Origin: Prorocentrum cordatum
Lineage: Eukaryota; Sar; Dinophyceae; Prorocentrales; Prorocentraceae
Assembly: GCA_963575745.1 (NCBI GenBank)
Contig: CAUYUJ010017849.1
Location: 350,923 to 414,922, forward strand
DNA: 64,000 nucleotides
Reading direction: 5' to 3'
A program made the position numbers and the translations under genes. How positions within the stretch are numbered: position 1 is the stretch's first letter; every line of letters starts with the position of its first letter. The notes under the pieces were generated by a model, which was not told where the DNA came from, ran no database searches, and was given only the letters and a program-made list of their open reading frames with translations. This document shows, piece by piece, positions 1 to 12,594 of this stretch.

Positions 1-3000
1 CGAGCTCGATCCGAGGCTGCATGTGCGAGACGAGACGCCCACAGATGCCCTGGGCACTGTGCCAAACTAGCTGCCCTTTCCGAGCAGCGAAACGGGCACG
101 ATATTTACTTGTTCGATCGCCTCGATAATGACAGTTGCGTGTTGGCATGTTGGGCTCGCGGTGCTTACAGCGAGTTCTACCCAAGGCTTTTGAGAGCAAT
201 TGCCTTGGACACCCCCCAGCAATACTAAGTCCCACGCGTTGAACTGCTTTCAGTCCTGCCGCCACCCGAAGGGAGGAATGACGAGCAGGCCTTGTCTTGC
301 TGTCCCCATCACCCTCGACACCTTGATCAGGGAAACGCAACAGGCGCTTGGGCAAAAGTACAGCAAGCAAGACAGACAACCCAGTCAGGCGTGCGGGTCC
401 CCCTCCCTCCCTCCCTCCCTCCCTCCCCTCCCTCCTCCTTCTTTTCCTCCTCATTTTCCTCCTCCTCCTCCTCCTCCTCCTCCTCCTCCTCCCGGGCTGA
501 ACTTTCACGTTTTGAAGCAATTGGCCCGCATCTCTCAGGGCCCCCCCTCTTTGCATTGCCGACACGAGAACTCGCCTGTCGTCGCTGGGGAGGCCAACAG
601 CCACGCCCACATCCGAGGCCCTGGCGGTTTGGACACCGAAGCGGGTACTCGATCCAACGGCTGCATTCCGCGCGTGGCAGCCCTGTGTCCATAGGGTCGC
701 GGCCAAAGAGTCGAGACTCCAGACCGCGAGGCCGTGGATGCGGATACGGTTCCCGCCCGCGGAAAAACAAGATGGCCGTGGGAGCCTTGTTGGCGTGCTC
801 TGGAGTCGGCACCGCGGTCGGGCGATGCGGGCCTAACCCGCCTAATTCAAAGGTGCCGAAGCTTCGGACGCGCCAGGGAGGGGGCCAGGAGGGCTTTTAG
901 GAGCCCTGACGCCCGGGTGTCGTGAACAGAACTCATGGCGCGCGTTTCTGCACTTTGGGCCAATTGTGCCTTCACAGATCGATCGGGCTCGAGGAAACAC
1001 GCACGACATAGTTCAGGTCGGAAACTTTCGCGCCGCTGGGGGTACGCCGTGACGTAAGATCTGTAGAGGAGAAGGGCAAGGAGGGGGAGGAGGAGGAGGA
1101 GGAGGAGGATAGCCTAAGAGGCTCTAGATACTTCTTCCCCAACTGCCAGTGGAGTGTTGGGACGCATGCGCACATGCACACAAACACTCGCATACACACA
1201 TCGAACATGAAGCACGCGCATATTTGTTTGGGGGGCGGCGCGGCCTCGCGCGCGCCAACGAGACGAAGCATGTCAAGCACGGCGCCCGAAACCTAGGCCG
1301 GTGCACGTGCGCGCCGGGGGATAGCAAAGGGGGGGTTTAAGAATCAGCTCACGTAGCTGATTTTCCCGGCGCCCCCTGGCGTCGGAGGCGCCCACGTAAC
1401 GAGGAATGGGCCCCTCGGTGGGGCCGAAACCAGCCGCTTGCAGCAGATTTCGTAACCCCCCCTTTCCCTATCCCGGAGCCTATCCCCCCCTTTCGTTCGG
1501 CCCGACAGAGGGGGGCAGCACATTGCCATCCGAGCGTAGATGGCGGGTAGAAGAGAACGCACACTGGCCGCCGCCCAAGGGGACGTTCCACCAGGGGGGT
1601 GCAGCGCGTACCTGACGGGAGCCAGGTATACAAAGACCGACCACGATGCCAGGCGGTAGCCACAGGCGAGGCGAGGACGTGGGACTACACACACAGTCTC
1701 AATCACGCACACATCTTTACGCACGAGCCCCGCGGTCGAATGCAGGAAGGCCGCCCATCCTCCGAGCCACCCGTTCCCCGCGACGCCTTGGCTGGGACGG
1801 CACCGCGGCGGGCTGCCGCCCGAGGTCTGCAGCCGCAGCCTCGCCCTCGCCGGCGGGCCGCAGCGCCCGGCGCAGCACCCAGCCGCGCGGCAGCACGGGC
1901 ACCCACTCGGACGGCGCCCGGTCCGCCTCGGGGGCCGTACGCCCCCCCGCCCCTAAGACGAAGTCAAAACGAGGACACATTCGGGTGAGGATTACTCGAG
2001 AATCTCTGAGATCCCGCGGCTCTGGAGGATGTATTGGGCGCGGCGGCCTTCTCAGAGCGTTCCAGATCGCTCTGAGAGAGTTCCGGAACGCCGTGGAGAG
2101 GTTTTATCCTTGTCCCAGCCCCGCCCGATGTTTGTTGTTTGGTCTCGCGGGCCAACGCTCCCCCCGCGCAGCGGCGCGCCGACGGGGGAAGCAATGGGGA
2201 GGGGGGGGCAGGCCTCCTCAGAAGGCGGCGGGGCAGCAGAGCCTCTCGAGAGGCGGAGGGGCCTGCGGAGCCTGCCGAGGCCCCGCGGGCCGGCCGCCGA
2301 CCCGGGTCACCACGGCCCCGCCCCGCCCACTCCGCCCCTCTGCAGCGAGGGCCCGGGGGGGAGCCCGGCCTCCCAGTGGTGCGGCATGCTGCGCTCGGGC
2401 AGCCGTGCCCTGCGGGCTCGCGCCGTGCGTGCCCGCGGTTGTCCGCGGGAGTGGGGTCCGAGCATGGCCCAGCGGGCCCGCAGTGCAGCGTCTTCGCGGG
2501 TCGCCCCCGGCGCCCAGCCCTCCACCCGAAAATCCGGCCGACCGTGGCCCCCGTAAAACCCGGACGCGCCAGACCCGGGCACTGAGCATCCCTCGAAAAC
2601 AGTTCTTCCAGACGGCGGCGCGAACAACATACTGCACAGAAGCATTTCCAGAATAAGCCCGGACACCGGCCCTAAAAACCTGCAAGACCCTCCTACACCC
2701 GGACACAGACCCGAATCCTGAAGTGCAACAAGCTAAAAAATCACGGGTGCTGGAAAATGTGACTTTGCCAGAAAAGGTGTCGTTTTGTTCGTTTCCCGTG
2801 TCCTGGTTTACCTGTGTCCTGGTCTCCGGGGAGCGATACCCCACGGATGACCATCGATAGGAAACGACAGACTCCCCCCTGGCGATACTTCCAACACGGT
2901 GGAGTAAGAGGCGAGAAAGAGACGGAGCACGCGTCCAACACATGAGGGAATCAACATCATAATTCGGAGCACCGTGTACGTAAGTCGTGGAAAGGACAAA

Positions 3001-3590
3001 GCGGTTGCCTGAATCTTCAAAGCTGGGTCATCAGGTGTGTCGGGGCAACGAGAGGAAGCAATTTTGTGCCAATGGGAAATCGACTAATCTCTCGAGCGAT
3101 GCGCCCGCCGTTCTCCCGTGCAGGGATACGCGTCAGTGTGGCACATCAGAACAAAGTGCCAGGGCAAGACCCCTTCAACGTTCATGTTGACACACTTACA
3201 GGAGCGGCCAGCCCAAACACCCTGCCAACCAGACAAGGCACCACAGACAGCCTTGCTGACTTCCTGGCTGCTTACTACTCTGTTTGACTGTATCAGCTTG
3301 CTGTGTGACGAGCTTGTGCGACTTCCACTGTCCTCCCCCTAAGCAGTCCCCGCTGTTTCCCCAGAACTCGTCAGTCAAGGAGCCGCACTCCTGCCTGTCG
3401 GCTAGACGCGGGTGCCGTGGAAAGGGATGGGGGGAAGGGGCGAGAGAAACGGAGGGAAGGGAGAGGGAGGGAGGGAGGGAGGATCATGTTTGGTGCTCTT
3501 CAGAGATTGGGGGATGGACGGCTTCATCTCAGACGAACACCCGTCCACGCACCCAGTGCCGTGCTTCTCAACCGAAGGCTCCAATGACTG
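1..3590. other. No gene recognised; GC-rich spacer
   Basis: I find no open frame here with coding character. Long open frames at about 290-900 and 1650-2940 come from very high GC (especially 1740-2590) and from pyrimidine tracts, and they overlap on both strands. The stretch 2950-3420 has more even composition but shows no recognisable protein or splice pattern. Confidence 0.6.
396..494. repeat. Pyrimidine simple repeat, (CCCT)n then (TCC)n
   Basis: A CCCT-type tract runs directly into about ten TCC triplets ending near 494. A purine counterpart, (GGA)n, lies at about 1083-1113. Confidence 0.95.
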
Positions 3591-4075
3591 TATTCGCATG
3601 CGGCCCCGCTCCATTCTGGCAGACCCCTCACGCGGTTTAAGACCCCATAAGGAGATCCACCGAAGGTCCCAATGGCTGCGTTCACATGCGTCCCCGCCCA
3701 ATTTTTCAGCAGACCCCTAACACGCTTACGGGCCTCAAAAAGAGCTCCACCGACGGCCCCAGTGGCTGCGTCTGCATGCGGCCCTGCTCCATTTCGGCAG
3801 ACCCCTCGCCTGCTCCCATAGGGAGCCCCACCGAAATCCCAAATGGCTGCGTTCGCATGCGGCCGCTCACACCTCGCGCGGCCCCAGAGGGAGGTCTACT
3901 GAAGGCTCCAGTGGCTGCGTCCGCATGCGGCCCCGCCCCATTCTGGCAGACCCCTCACACGTTTCGCGGTTTCGCAAGGAGCTCTACCGAAGGCCCTGGT
4001 GGCTGCGTTCGCAGGCGACCCCGCCCGATTTCGGCAGACACCTCGCATGTTTCTTGGCCTCATTGGGGCCTCCAC
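3590..4075 (-). repeat. Diverged copies of satellite family S
   Basis: About five diverged units of roughly 80-110 bp carry the same marks as the array at 43.75-45.07 kb, read in reverse: CGCATGCG, then a stretch reading GGACCTTCGGTGGAGCTC in the array's orientation, and a CCGAAATGG-like stretch. Units are much more diverged than in the large array, so this looks like an old relic of the same family. Confidence 0.7.
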
Positions 4076-4439
4076 GGCGCGCTCCTCGCCGTCTTCTTTC
4101 GTTCGGACAGAGTCGCGAGAGTGCGCGCGTGAATGGAGAACTTTGGGTGTGTTTCGACGTTGTTTTGGCGAAGCGTTCAAGGGCACCGCAGCCCCTCTCG
4201 CAATATTCTTGGGTATTGAGCGGTCCTGTTCGTAACCGCCTCGTCCTGAACATGGATCGGGGTTTTCGCCAACATAATTACACTTGAGCGTCCTGGCAAC
4301 AAATCACCCGCGCTCAGAACCAACAACAAACATATGTGATGTTCTTTAACTGCATGCAGAGCGCCCATAAGGGCATGTGGGCAGTGACAGAATGCCCATT
4401 CGACAGAATTAACCACATTTTGAAGTGAAGCGGGTCGCG

Positions 4440-5190
4440 ATGCCCTCAGAAGGCGCACAAGCGTGGCTGACTTCCCACGTCCCAGACGGCGCACAAGTGG
4501 GGCGTTGTGCCAGATGCATCACAAAAACGTTCTAAATGGCAGGCATCCGCGACCAAAACCAACGGACCACGTACAGCATTCCTCCCTTGTGGCGGCGTGC
4601 ATGACAACGCTCCAAAGGTGCGTCCGCCGAGGCTGAACTCCCCCAAAACAATCGAACACGAAATGGTTAACCCGTTACTGTTCTAATAGCAAACGTCCTG
4701 CGCCCAAAGCGAACCAAGAATGCACGCAATTCCTCCCTTTAGCCGTCGTTCATAGGAGAAGCCCTCGAGGGATGCGTCCGCCGCGGCTGAAGTTCCTGAC
4801 GACAATGAAATTGGAGGCGGTGGTTCTCACCCCTACGTTTATAGTCTCAAGCAGGCCGCGCCCAAAATCAACGAACAATACACGAACTTCTCCCTCTGTT
4901 GACGGCGTCCATGAAAACCCTCACGGGGTGCGTCCGCTATGAATGAAAACGGAGGCGATGATATATCCTTTGCGCTTCTAATGACGAGCGCCCCGCACCC
5001 AACATCACACACACACACAACTGCAGATACGTCCTCCCATATGGTGTCGCTCAAAAGACAAGTCCTCCAAATGTGCGTCCGCCGTGGCTGAATTTCCAGA
5101 AAGAAATGACATCGGCGGCTGTGTTTTTCATATGTTGACACGTTGAACGCCAACCTTCCGCGTCAAATACATACGAACGGGTACATACAC
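4440..5190 (+). repeat. Degenerate tandem repeat, period about 150 bp
   Basis: The phrase TGCGTCCGCCG(C/T)GGCTGAA recurs near 4619, 4768, 4928 and 5072, each time followed by an A-rich stretch and preceded by a CTC-C-CTT-like stretch. Spacing is 149, 160 and 144 bp. No coding frame spans the units. Confidence 0.75.
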
Positions 5191-5289
5191 ATTCTCTCTT
5201 GTTATCGCTAGGAAGCCTTCAGGAGGTAAGCCAACTGCGGTATATGCCCCAGAAGGATCTCATTTATGGGGGGCATTGCAAAATCATTA

Positions 5290-5480
5290 ATTCTTTGGCG
5301 GCCTCACGTACGTATTCTATTTCTGGCGGCCGTGCAAAAGGATTCCGTTTGTGGCAGCATTACAAGAAGAGTCCTTCTGTGGAGGCCTTGCAATAAGAAG
5401 CGTTTTGCGGCGGCCCTGCAACATGAATCCCATTGTGGCGCCCTGTCAAAAAGAATCCTGTTGCGGTGCCCTGGCAAATT
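5290..5480 (+). repeat. Minisatellite, period 27-29 bp
   Basis: Seven units built on GGCGGCCTTGCAA-AGGATTCC recur near 5298, 5325, 5351, 5379, 5408, 5435 and 5464. Related single or short runs return at 5826-5895 and 6265-6480, so three clusters of one minisatellite are separated by A/C-rich DNA. Confidence 0.75.
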
Positions 5481-5489
5481 TCTGTACCC

Positions 5490-6260
5490 CATCCGTGGAA
5501 CAAGGAGCACAAGGTACACACAAAGCACACAGCGAAAACCAAATAACACAACACAACAACTTCGGAAACACGATAAACGCAATCGGAACCACAGACAACC
5601 CATGGAAACACAAAACAGAACAGTGGCATCCGATGAGAGCATGTGACGCACACGCATCAAAAACAACTTAACATAATGAAAGCCTACGACATCACAACAA
5701 CACGACTGATCACACACAGAAGCAAATGAACACACATATGTTGTTTTCATGGTTTTCAATGTTGTGCGCCGTCTCGTCTTCGCTTCCATTCATACTAACA
5801 ACTTTCCGTGTTTTCCACTGCTGCTTGTCGGAGGCCTTGCAACAGGATTCCGTGTATTGCGGTCCAGCAAAACGAACCCTTTGTGGTGCCATGACGATGT
5901 TCGGCCCCCCTCCAGGAAGTAACGGCTATGCTGGCAAGCACCACAAGCAAGGACCACACGACGAAGCAAACGAAACCACATACGCATACGGTGCACACAT
6001 GAAGAACAGCAACGGCAGAACCACAAGACACCGATACAATCACAATTAAAAAGCAGAGACGGCCTAAGGCACCATAGGGTAACACAACAAACATCAAATC
6101 AACACACTTAAGACCTAACAAGATAACAACAAAACGCTGAACACAACGATACACCTATGGACCCACATTGTTGATGATGGGATTCACAATTCTTCGTTGG
6201 GGTTCCATTGAGTTCATGGGTGTTCATTGCTTTCCCTTGCTTTTTGAAGAACATATACAG
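5490..6260. other. A/C-rich spacer between minisatellite clusters; no gene seen
   Basis: Two stretches (about 5500-5790 and 5930-6170) are rich in CACAA and AACAC words and resemble each other loosely, as if the spacer was duplicated together with the minisatellite. I see no coding frame. Confidence 0.5.
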
Positions 6261-6264
6261 CATG

Positions 6265-6480
6265 GCTGCCCTGGAAGGGGATTCCTTGTGCGGAGGCCTT
6301 ACACAAGGAATTCTTGTGTGGCGGCCTTACACAAGGGTTCTTTTTGTCGCGGCCTGATCTGAGGATCTCTTGTGTGACGGCATTACACAAGTATGCCTTT
6401 TGATAAGGCCTTGCATAAGGATTCCTCCCGACGCGACATTACAAACAAACTCCTTGAATGGCCGCCTACGAAAATGATAT
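6265..6480 (+). repeat. Third cluster of the 27-29 bp minisatellite
   Basis: Units reading GCGGCCTTACACAAGG recur six to seven times, with point changes and small indels between units. Same family as 5290-5480. Confidence 0.7.
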
Positions 6481-6599
6481 TCTTGTGGCTGCAGAATGTA
6501 GGAATTCGACGAAAGGGAATGGCAGAACGGAGTTTCGACGAGACAGATGCCCGAATAGAAGTTCGACGAAGAAAGGCTTAGGTGGAACTTAATGGGTGA

Positions 6600-7140
6600 G
6601 ACAATGTGGAAGGAGGCCATCCGAAAAGGTTCAAACAGAGTGGCGAAGCCTTTGGGACGTTGGGGGAACGAACCAACCACGCGCCCCCCTCATGTAGCCT
6701 CATGGTTGGGGGAGCAAACGAAACACGCGCCCCCCTTATTTAGCCGCATCCCCCCGTGCCCTCTTCCCAAAACGCCCCCAATAAAGCCGCAGGATGGTCC
6801 CCAGGGGAAACAAAATCACGTCACGTGAGGGCAGCCTCCTTGCGTGACTTCGTAGTGTCTTATCAGAACCCTTTTGGGAAACTCTTGGGATGCGCGCCCC
6901 CCGAGGACCCCCCTGTGACTCCAAGAGGGCTTCGAGAGGACCCAAAGAGAACCCCCAACCGACTCAACACAAGGCGGAGGTGAAAAGGATGGAGACTGGG
7001 GGTGAGGGAGGGTGAGGAAGGAATGCGGAACGAGGGACTGGGATGGGTTTAAGGACGAGGAGGGATGAGAGGAGAGGACACTAAGGAGAGGGGGAGGGAG
7101 CGAATACTGGAAACACGTGTCTGCGCATCTTACGCCAGAT
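6600..7140. other. No gene seen; short duplicated and purine-rich stretches
   Basis: A stretch of roughly 50 bp containing ACGCGCCCCCCT is present twice between 6670 and 6760. From about 6980 to 7110 the plus strand is purine rich. Nothing coding is apparent. Confidence 0.45.
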
Positions 7141-7600
7141 GAAGAAAGAGCCCTCTTGGACAGAGTTGGGGCTGTTGGGGGGCTCTCCGGAAGCCCTCCG
7201 GGCTGTATTTGAGCTCCCTTGGCTCCCTCTTTGGACCGTCCTGGAGCCCTTTCGGGCCGTTTCGGACCCCTCTTGGACAATCTTGCGACCCCCCTGGGGG
7301 CCCTCGTGGGGTCCGCGAAGGCCCTATTACTTCTGCCTTAGGCACGGCACCCACGTGGACAAGTGTCGAGGACGCGTCGCGCGTGTAACTTAAAGTCGAT
7401 GTGGAACTCAGCCGACTGTGGTTGAATGCCCAGGGCTCTCTTGGGTCGTCTTGGGGCTGCCTTGGGGCCCTGTGGAAGATCTCTGAAGCCTTCTTCGGGG
7501 CACCCTCGGGATCTTTTGAAGCGCTCTGAGGTGTCTTGGGGCTCTTTTGAGTAATCCAGGGCGCCTCGAGGGTGTCTTGCGAGTCTCTTAGCGTCGGCCC
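7140..7600. repeat. T-family repeat (10-bp quasi-periodic TTGGGG)
   Basis: Near-decameric words such as CTCTTGGGGC, GTCTTGGAGC and CCTCTTGGGC follow one another with few interruptions. The same word family returns at 8020-8900, 10010-10800, 12240-12350, 31845-32345, 38400-39480, 48610-49200, 50390-50770 and 63100-63745, in both orientations. It yields long but meaningless open frames rich in Pro, Arg, Gln and Ala. Confidence 0.85.
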
Positions 7601-7824
7601 TGATAAGGGAGTCCTCTTGGATCTCGCGGCGACTTGCTGTCAGGCTTGTTCCACCATCCACAAGGGCCCTGAAATCATAGCATTCGCTTTCGTAATTTAA
7701 CGCTTGTTCTTTCGAGGGCGCAAAGTGGCCACGAGAGCAGCAGAGCCGCCAGAGGTGTCCTATAGTAGACTGTTTCGCCATATTGCCAATGCACCTCGAA
7801 CGTGCACCTCTCTTTCCTCACGCT

Positions 7825-7885
7825 ATATATACATATCTATATATACTAGAACCACGCGCGCGCTTCGCGCGCGCTTAGGTTCTGT
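7825..7885. repeat. TA microsatellite with adjoining GCGCGC hairpin
   Basis: A TATATA run is followed by a perfect short hairpin, CGCGCGC-TT-CGCGCGCG style, near 7855-7876. No function is inferred. Confidence 0.6.
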
Positions 7886-7899
7886 CGAGTCACAGACCC

Positions 7900-7972
7900 A
7901 GGAATCCTCCTCCTCCTTCTCCTCCTCCTCCTCCTCCTCCTCCTCCTCGTCTTCCTCCTCATCCTCGTCCTT
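7900..7972. repeat. (TCC)n microsatellite
   Basis: About twenty TCC triplets with a few CTT and TCA interruptions. Confidence 0.95.
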
Positions 7973-8019
7973 TCCCGAGCGATACAATAACAACTTGCGT
8001 GGAACCCCTCTCGGGCCCA

Positions 8020-8900
8020 TCTTGGGGCTCTCTTGGGCCGCCTTTGGAGCCTCTTGAGGCGTCCTGGGTCTCTCGTGGGGGCTTCTTGGAGCTCTCTTGG
8101 CGCCTCCTGGAGCCTCTTGGGGCCGAAAGCTCGGAATTCTACAGTGGCTTTCTCCCTCTGGGACCCCTCTCGGGCACGCCTTAGGGCTCTCTTAGGCAAT
8201 TTTGGAGTCCAATTTTGCCGTCCTGGGCGCCTCGTGAACCGTCTTGGAACTCTCTTGGGGGCCACCTAGGGCGTCTTGGGAGCCTCTTCGGACGTGTTGG
8301 ACGCGGTGAAAACCCAACAGGCGACCATGCGAAAAGTATACGTTTTCCCATGGGAATGGGACCATTTTTGCTTCTTGGACCTCTCTTGGGGTGCCTCTCG
8401 GAACGTCTTGGGCTGATTTTGGAAGCCTTTTGGCGCCTCTGGGCGGCGTTTTGGCGCCTCCTGGGATGTGTTGGGCCGGAAGCTCGGAATTCGAGAGTGG
8501 CTTTCTCCTTCTGGGACCCCTCTCGAAGTCGTCTTGGGGTTCTCTTGGGCCGTCTTGGGGCCGTCCTGAGCCACTCGTGCGCAGCCTTGGAGCGCTCCCG
8601 GAGGCCTCGTAGACCGTCTTGGGCGCCTCTTGGGCCGTCTTGGACGCGGTGAAAGCCCAAGATGCGAACATGCGAAATATATACGTTTTCCCATAGGAAT
8701 GGCACGATTTTTGCTTCTTGGGCCTCTCTTGGGCTGCCTCTCGGAGCGTCTTGGAGGCTTCTGGGACCTTCTTGGCGCCTCTGGCGGCATTTTGGGGCCT
8801 CCTGGAGACTCTTGGCCGGAAGCTCGGAATTCGAGGTTGGCTTTCTCCGTCTGGGACCCCTCTCGAACTCGTCTTGGGGCACTCTTCGGCCGTCTTGGGG
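8020..8900 (+). repeat. T-family array with a 341-351 bp higher-order unit
   Basis: Within the 10-bp T words a longer unit recurs. The phrase AAGCTCGGAATTC begins near 8128, 8479 and 8820, and TTGGACGCGGTGAAA near 8297 and 8640, giving spacings of 351, 341 and 343 bp. Each unit has an A/T-richer core with CGTTTTCCCAT. The array runs straight into the assembly gap. Confidence 0.8.
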
Positions 8901-9000
8901 NNNNNNNNNNNNNNNNNNNNNNNNNNNNNNNNNNNNNNNNNNNNNNNNNNNNNNNNNNNNNNNNNNNNNNNNNNNNNNNNNNNNNNNNNNNNNNNNNNNN
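8901..9000. other. Assembly gap (100 N)
   Basis: Exactly one hundred undetermined bases, the conventional placeholder for a gap of unknown size. It interrupts the tandem array on its left, so the true repeat is probably longer than shown. Confidence 0.98.
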
Positions 9001-9009
9001 TTCCCCATG

Positions 9010-10880
9010 TTGCTTGCTCGCGCACTACGCGCGCGATGCAATGTGATGCGCCAGGGTTTGTTCTTTGGTTTGGGGGGTTACGGCGGAGGCGGGGGAGGTT
9101 CATGCAATGGCCAATGTGCCAACCCGCCAGGCCCGTCGCCGTGGGCCCCGCCGCCGAGCCGTGGAGCGGCGCGGCGGCGGGGCGTGAGTGTTTTTTGGGG
9201 TCCTCTGGCGGTCGCGCTGGCAGTCGGCGACAGGGGCAGCGCGGGTCTGAGTCTTGTGGGCGTGCCACGGGTGCCCTCGCAAGGAGGGCGGCGGTTCGGG
9301 GGCGGAGGAGGACGGAGGATATTCTGGGTTTTCTGTTTGGATGCCCCCTGTGTGTATGCATGTGCACATACATGTGCCGATATATCTATATATAGATAAA
9401 ATGCGTGTATCCTTATCCTGGCAGGGGAAAGGATCGCCCGCTCGCTGGCCGATCGCGGGCCCCCCAGGCGCCCGCCAGGCGCCCTCCTTCGGCCCCCCCC
9501 CGCGCCAGTCAGCCAGCCAGGACCAGTGGCGCTGGTGACAGTGACAGAAGGGCAGGGGGGGAAGGAAAAGGGGGGCAGGTCGCGCGCTTCGCGGCTCCAC
9601 GGCTCCACCGACAGCCGCAGCGGTTCGCGCATTCCTCACGCGTTTCGCGGCTAGGGGGCTCAATCGAGTTCATTCTGCAGCGGCTGGCCGTCGTCAGACA
9701 AATTGGCCCCCGTGGCCAGGGGGGGCTCTCCACGTCGGGGTGGGGAATTTGGAAGACATGTAAACGATTAGCGCAACCCTACCAGACCATCCAGAAACGA
9801 TGCCCAGAGGAATTGCCACGATCAGGGAAGTGGGCAACACGCAATGAAAGGAAGGGTCCCCCAGTGAAGGCCTCTTGGAGCGTTTTGGGAGCCGCTCCGG
9901 TTCCGGATCCTGGACGCCCCACAGCGCATTGGGGTGCCATCGGAAAAAAAAAAAAAAAAAATAAAAAAAAAAAAACAAAAAAAACAAAGAAAAAACCACA
10001 AAAAAAGGACTGCTTTGGTGGGCTTTCTTGGGGTCTCTTGGGGAGCGTTTTGGAAGCTTCTTGGGCGCTTGCGGGGCCACCCGGCGCCTCCTGGGCGCCT
10101 CGTGGGGCTCTCTTGGAGCGCTCTCGGGGGCCTTGGGGCCGCTCTCGGGGCCATCTTGGAGGACATCTATCACACGAGAGGGGGGCATTACTTAGCGCTG
10201 CCTTTCGGGCGCTCCTGGGGCGCTCTTCGAGCACTCTCGGGTGCTCTTGGGGCAGTCTCTGGGCCCTCTTGAGTTTCTATTGCGGCCCTCTTGGGCCATG
10301 TTGGAGTAAACGCGTCGGATGGCCATCGGAAGTGCAAAGGCGAGAAAGCCAAACACAGTGATTGCCCGATGGCTTTGGAAGGATGTTGGCCTCTTCGGGG
10401 CCTCCTGGGGGAGCTATTTGGCCACTTGGGGCCGTCTTGGAGCGGTCTTGGGGGCATTTGGGAGCCAGTGTGGGACATTTCGGGTAATATTGGGCCATCT
10501 TGGAGGCCATCGCGGGCTCTCCCAGGCGCTCAGCAGTCATCTTAATCAGTGCCCCCCCCCCCCCCCCCCCAAAGAGGCCAACACCTTAGCGAAATCAATG
10601 GTTTTTCATTTCTTGCCGAGCATCTTGGATCTTTCGGGTGCCTATGGGGGGGTCTTCTGGGGCCTCATGGCGCTCATTGGGAGCCTCTCGGGGGCGTCCT
10701 GGGGGCATATTGGGGCGCCTTGGCCACTTCGCTGGGCCCCCATTGGGGCGCCCATGGGAGCCGTGGGGGCCATAGTTGGGCCATCTTGGGTGAGATCGAT
10801 CACAGGTTGATGGGGGAGAGGGGGGGGGGCTAATTCGCCACCCATTCCCCCCCCCATCAGGAAGCCAACATGGGGCCAAA
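9010..10880 (+). mobile_element. Composite dispersed repeat E, copy 1 (X plus T parts)
   Basis: Positions 9010-9690 (part X) match the reverse complement of about 41800-41359 plus 39921-39666. Positions 9690-10830 (part T) match 38325-39240 on the same strand and, partly, 39665-39241 in reverse. Shared landmarks include GGTTTGGGGGGTTACGGCGG at the X end, GATGCCCAGAGGAATTGC at about 9799, GGATGGCCATCGGAAG at about 10317 and GGCGAGATCGATCACA-like sequence near the far end. No transposase frame or terminal inverted repeat was found, so the class is unknown. This copy lacks the 1.44-kb block B carried by copy 2. Confidence 0.65.
9943..10010 (+). repeat. A-rich tract inside part T
   Basis: Nearly pure A with a few T, C and G interruptions. 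It could be a retroposed poly(A) remnant or simple-repeat growth; the other T copies lack it. Confidence 0.8.
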
Positions 10881-12440
10881 ACCTCAATAGAACCAAAGAT
10901 GCTGGCGTCCTCGCCGAGGCAGCCGTTTTGGGCGCCCCGACACCCCAAGGGCCCCCCCGCCCACGTCCACGGGGAGTTTGCATGGGGGGGGGCCCGAAGG
11001 GGGAAAAGGAGGGGTGGAAGAGGTAACCAATTAAACCACCGACGCCCAGAGGGCTGGTGGGATTGCACCTGGTTTTCTCCATTGGGCTTTCGATTGTGCA
11101 TCGTGGAAAGCATTCGCGTCGAGTTTCTCGCGCGGGCTGCATTTGCACGTTTGATCTTGGAGTAGCAGAAGACAGATGGGCGTTTCTTGGCAATCGTTTG
11201 CAATCGTTTGGCGCACATGGATTTCCAATAATAGTGAAGGCAAATCATCGCAGCGGAACGGCACGCGAAAAGGGGTTCGGCCTCTCGTTGAGATTTCGCT
11301 TGTTTGTTTCAACAAAAAAATGCGCCGCGTTTCTCATGCAGGGTTGTTCCTTAGGTAAGCGGCGATATGTTAGGAGTTTGCGCCCATGCGGGCTGGGAGA
11401 TGCTACGTGTCGCTATTAATTGTGCGCGCTGGTTCGGGTTACCCGGAGAAGTTCCGAGCGACCTTTAGAGGGCCCGCGACAATGTTTTCCAAAGTGGCCC
11501 ATTTGGGTGGGTGTGGACCCGTTTATCGTAGGAGGAAGCCCCCGAGGGCCCCGAGGCGAGTCGAACGGTGTTCAAGACTACCCATTAGGCCCAATACAGA
11601 CCAGGGCGCCCACAAGGCCCTCAGAAGGCACCACGAAGGCACCGCGGAGCCCCAGGCAAGCCCAAGAAAACAAAGAACACAACGAGCAGCCTTCGAGATG
11701 CCCCAAGCTACCTCCAAGAAAAAATGGAGGCTTCACCTAGAAGCTTTGACCCGCAACCCAGGCACGGCAATGGGATGGGCGGAAAGCCATTATATAAGTT
11801 CTCACGCACAGGTTGGGAGATTGTCATTCGGGCACGTGGATGGGCCATCCATCTGATAGGCGCGACGCTGCCACTCCGACCACACTGAGTCAGAACACCT
11901 CTCAAAGTACAAGATATAAGGACATGCTATCATCGCATCGCCCCTGCCGCTGTCGCAGCGGCCGAAGCGTCGCAGCCACCAGCAAGACTGAACAAAAAAA
12001 CAGTTCTTCTCGGGATCTCTCTTGGACGGCGGGCGAAGGAGGCCCGGGGTTCAGGGGGGGCTTGGATCGGAGCCCGGACCGCGGACGGATGAAGGGCGGC
12101 CCCGAGCGCGCCCCCCCCCCGACAAGGCCCCCTCGCCGCGCCGCTGGTTCGCCCCGAGTGGCGTGAGTGGGCGGGCCCTGCGAGAGGATGGAGGGCGCCA
12201 GTCGGGCGGCCGAATAAAGGTCGGAGGACTCTTGAACATTCTCGCCCTCGGCCTTGATGGGGCCTCTGATGGTGTTGTTTCGGGTCTCTTGGGGGCCTCT
12301 CGGGGCTTCTCGGGCGTTTTTCTGAACCTCTTGGGGTCTCCCGAGGGCCTCTAAGAAGCAAAGAGGCTAGAATATTCGCTTCCTGCTCTGCGGCAGCCGC
12401 CCCGCCCCATCGGGCGAGGCGGAGGGCGTCGTTAAAATGC
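10880..12440. other. No gene recognised; T-family fragments
   Basis: From 11520 to 11700 the minus-strand sense of the T repeat appears, ending in a phrase (ACCCAGGCACGGCAATGGGATGG near 11756) that recurs at the edge of T repeats near 33505 and 50798. From 12240 to 12350 the plus-sense T repeat appears. Between 11030 and 11480 base composition is more even and a CTTAG-GTAAGC junction occurs near 11355, but I cannot build a convincing exon. Confidence 0.45.
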
Positions 12441-12594
12441 ATGGCCCACGGGGCGGCGGATGGGGGGGAGGGCAAGAGGCACGAGGGGGGGCAGCAACGG
12501 CAGCAACGGTGCCAGCGAAAAAAATCGGCGATGCCCCGAGCCGCCGATTGTTGGGTCCTCGATCCTCGATTTGGATCCATGCGCCCCACCGTTA

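Noticed and set aside
1646-2940. Overlapping 336- and 241-codon frames on opposite strands
   Set aside because: Both arise from extreme GC content; no motif, splice site or codon bias favours either.
8192-9373. Long minus-strand open frame
   Set aside because: It runs through the 100-N gap and through T-family repeat; the residues are repeat translation.
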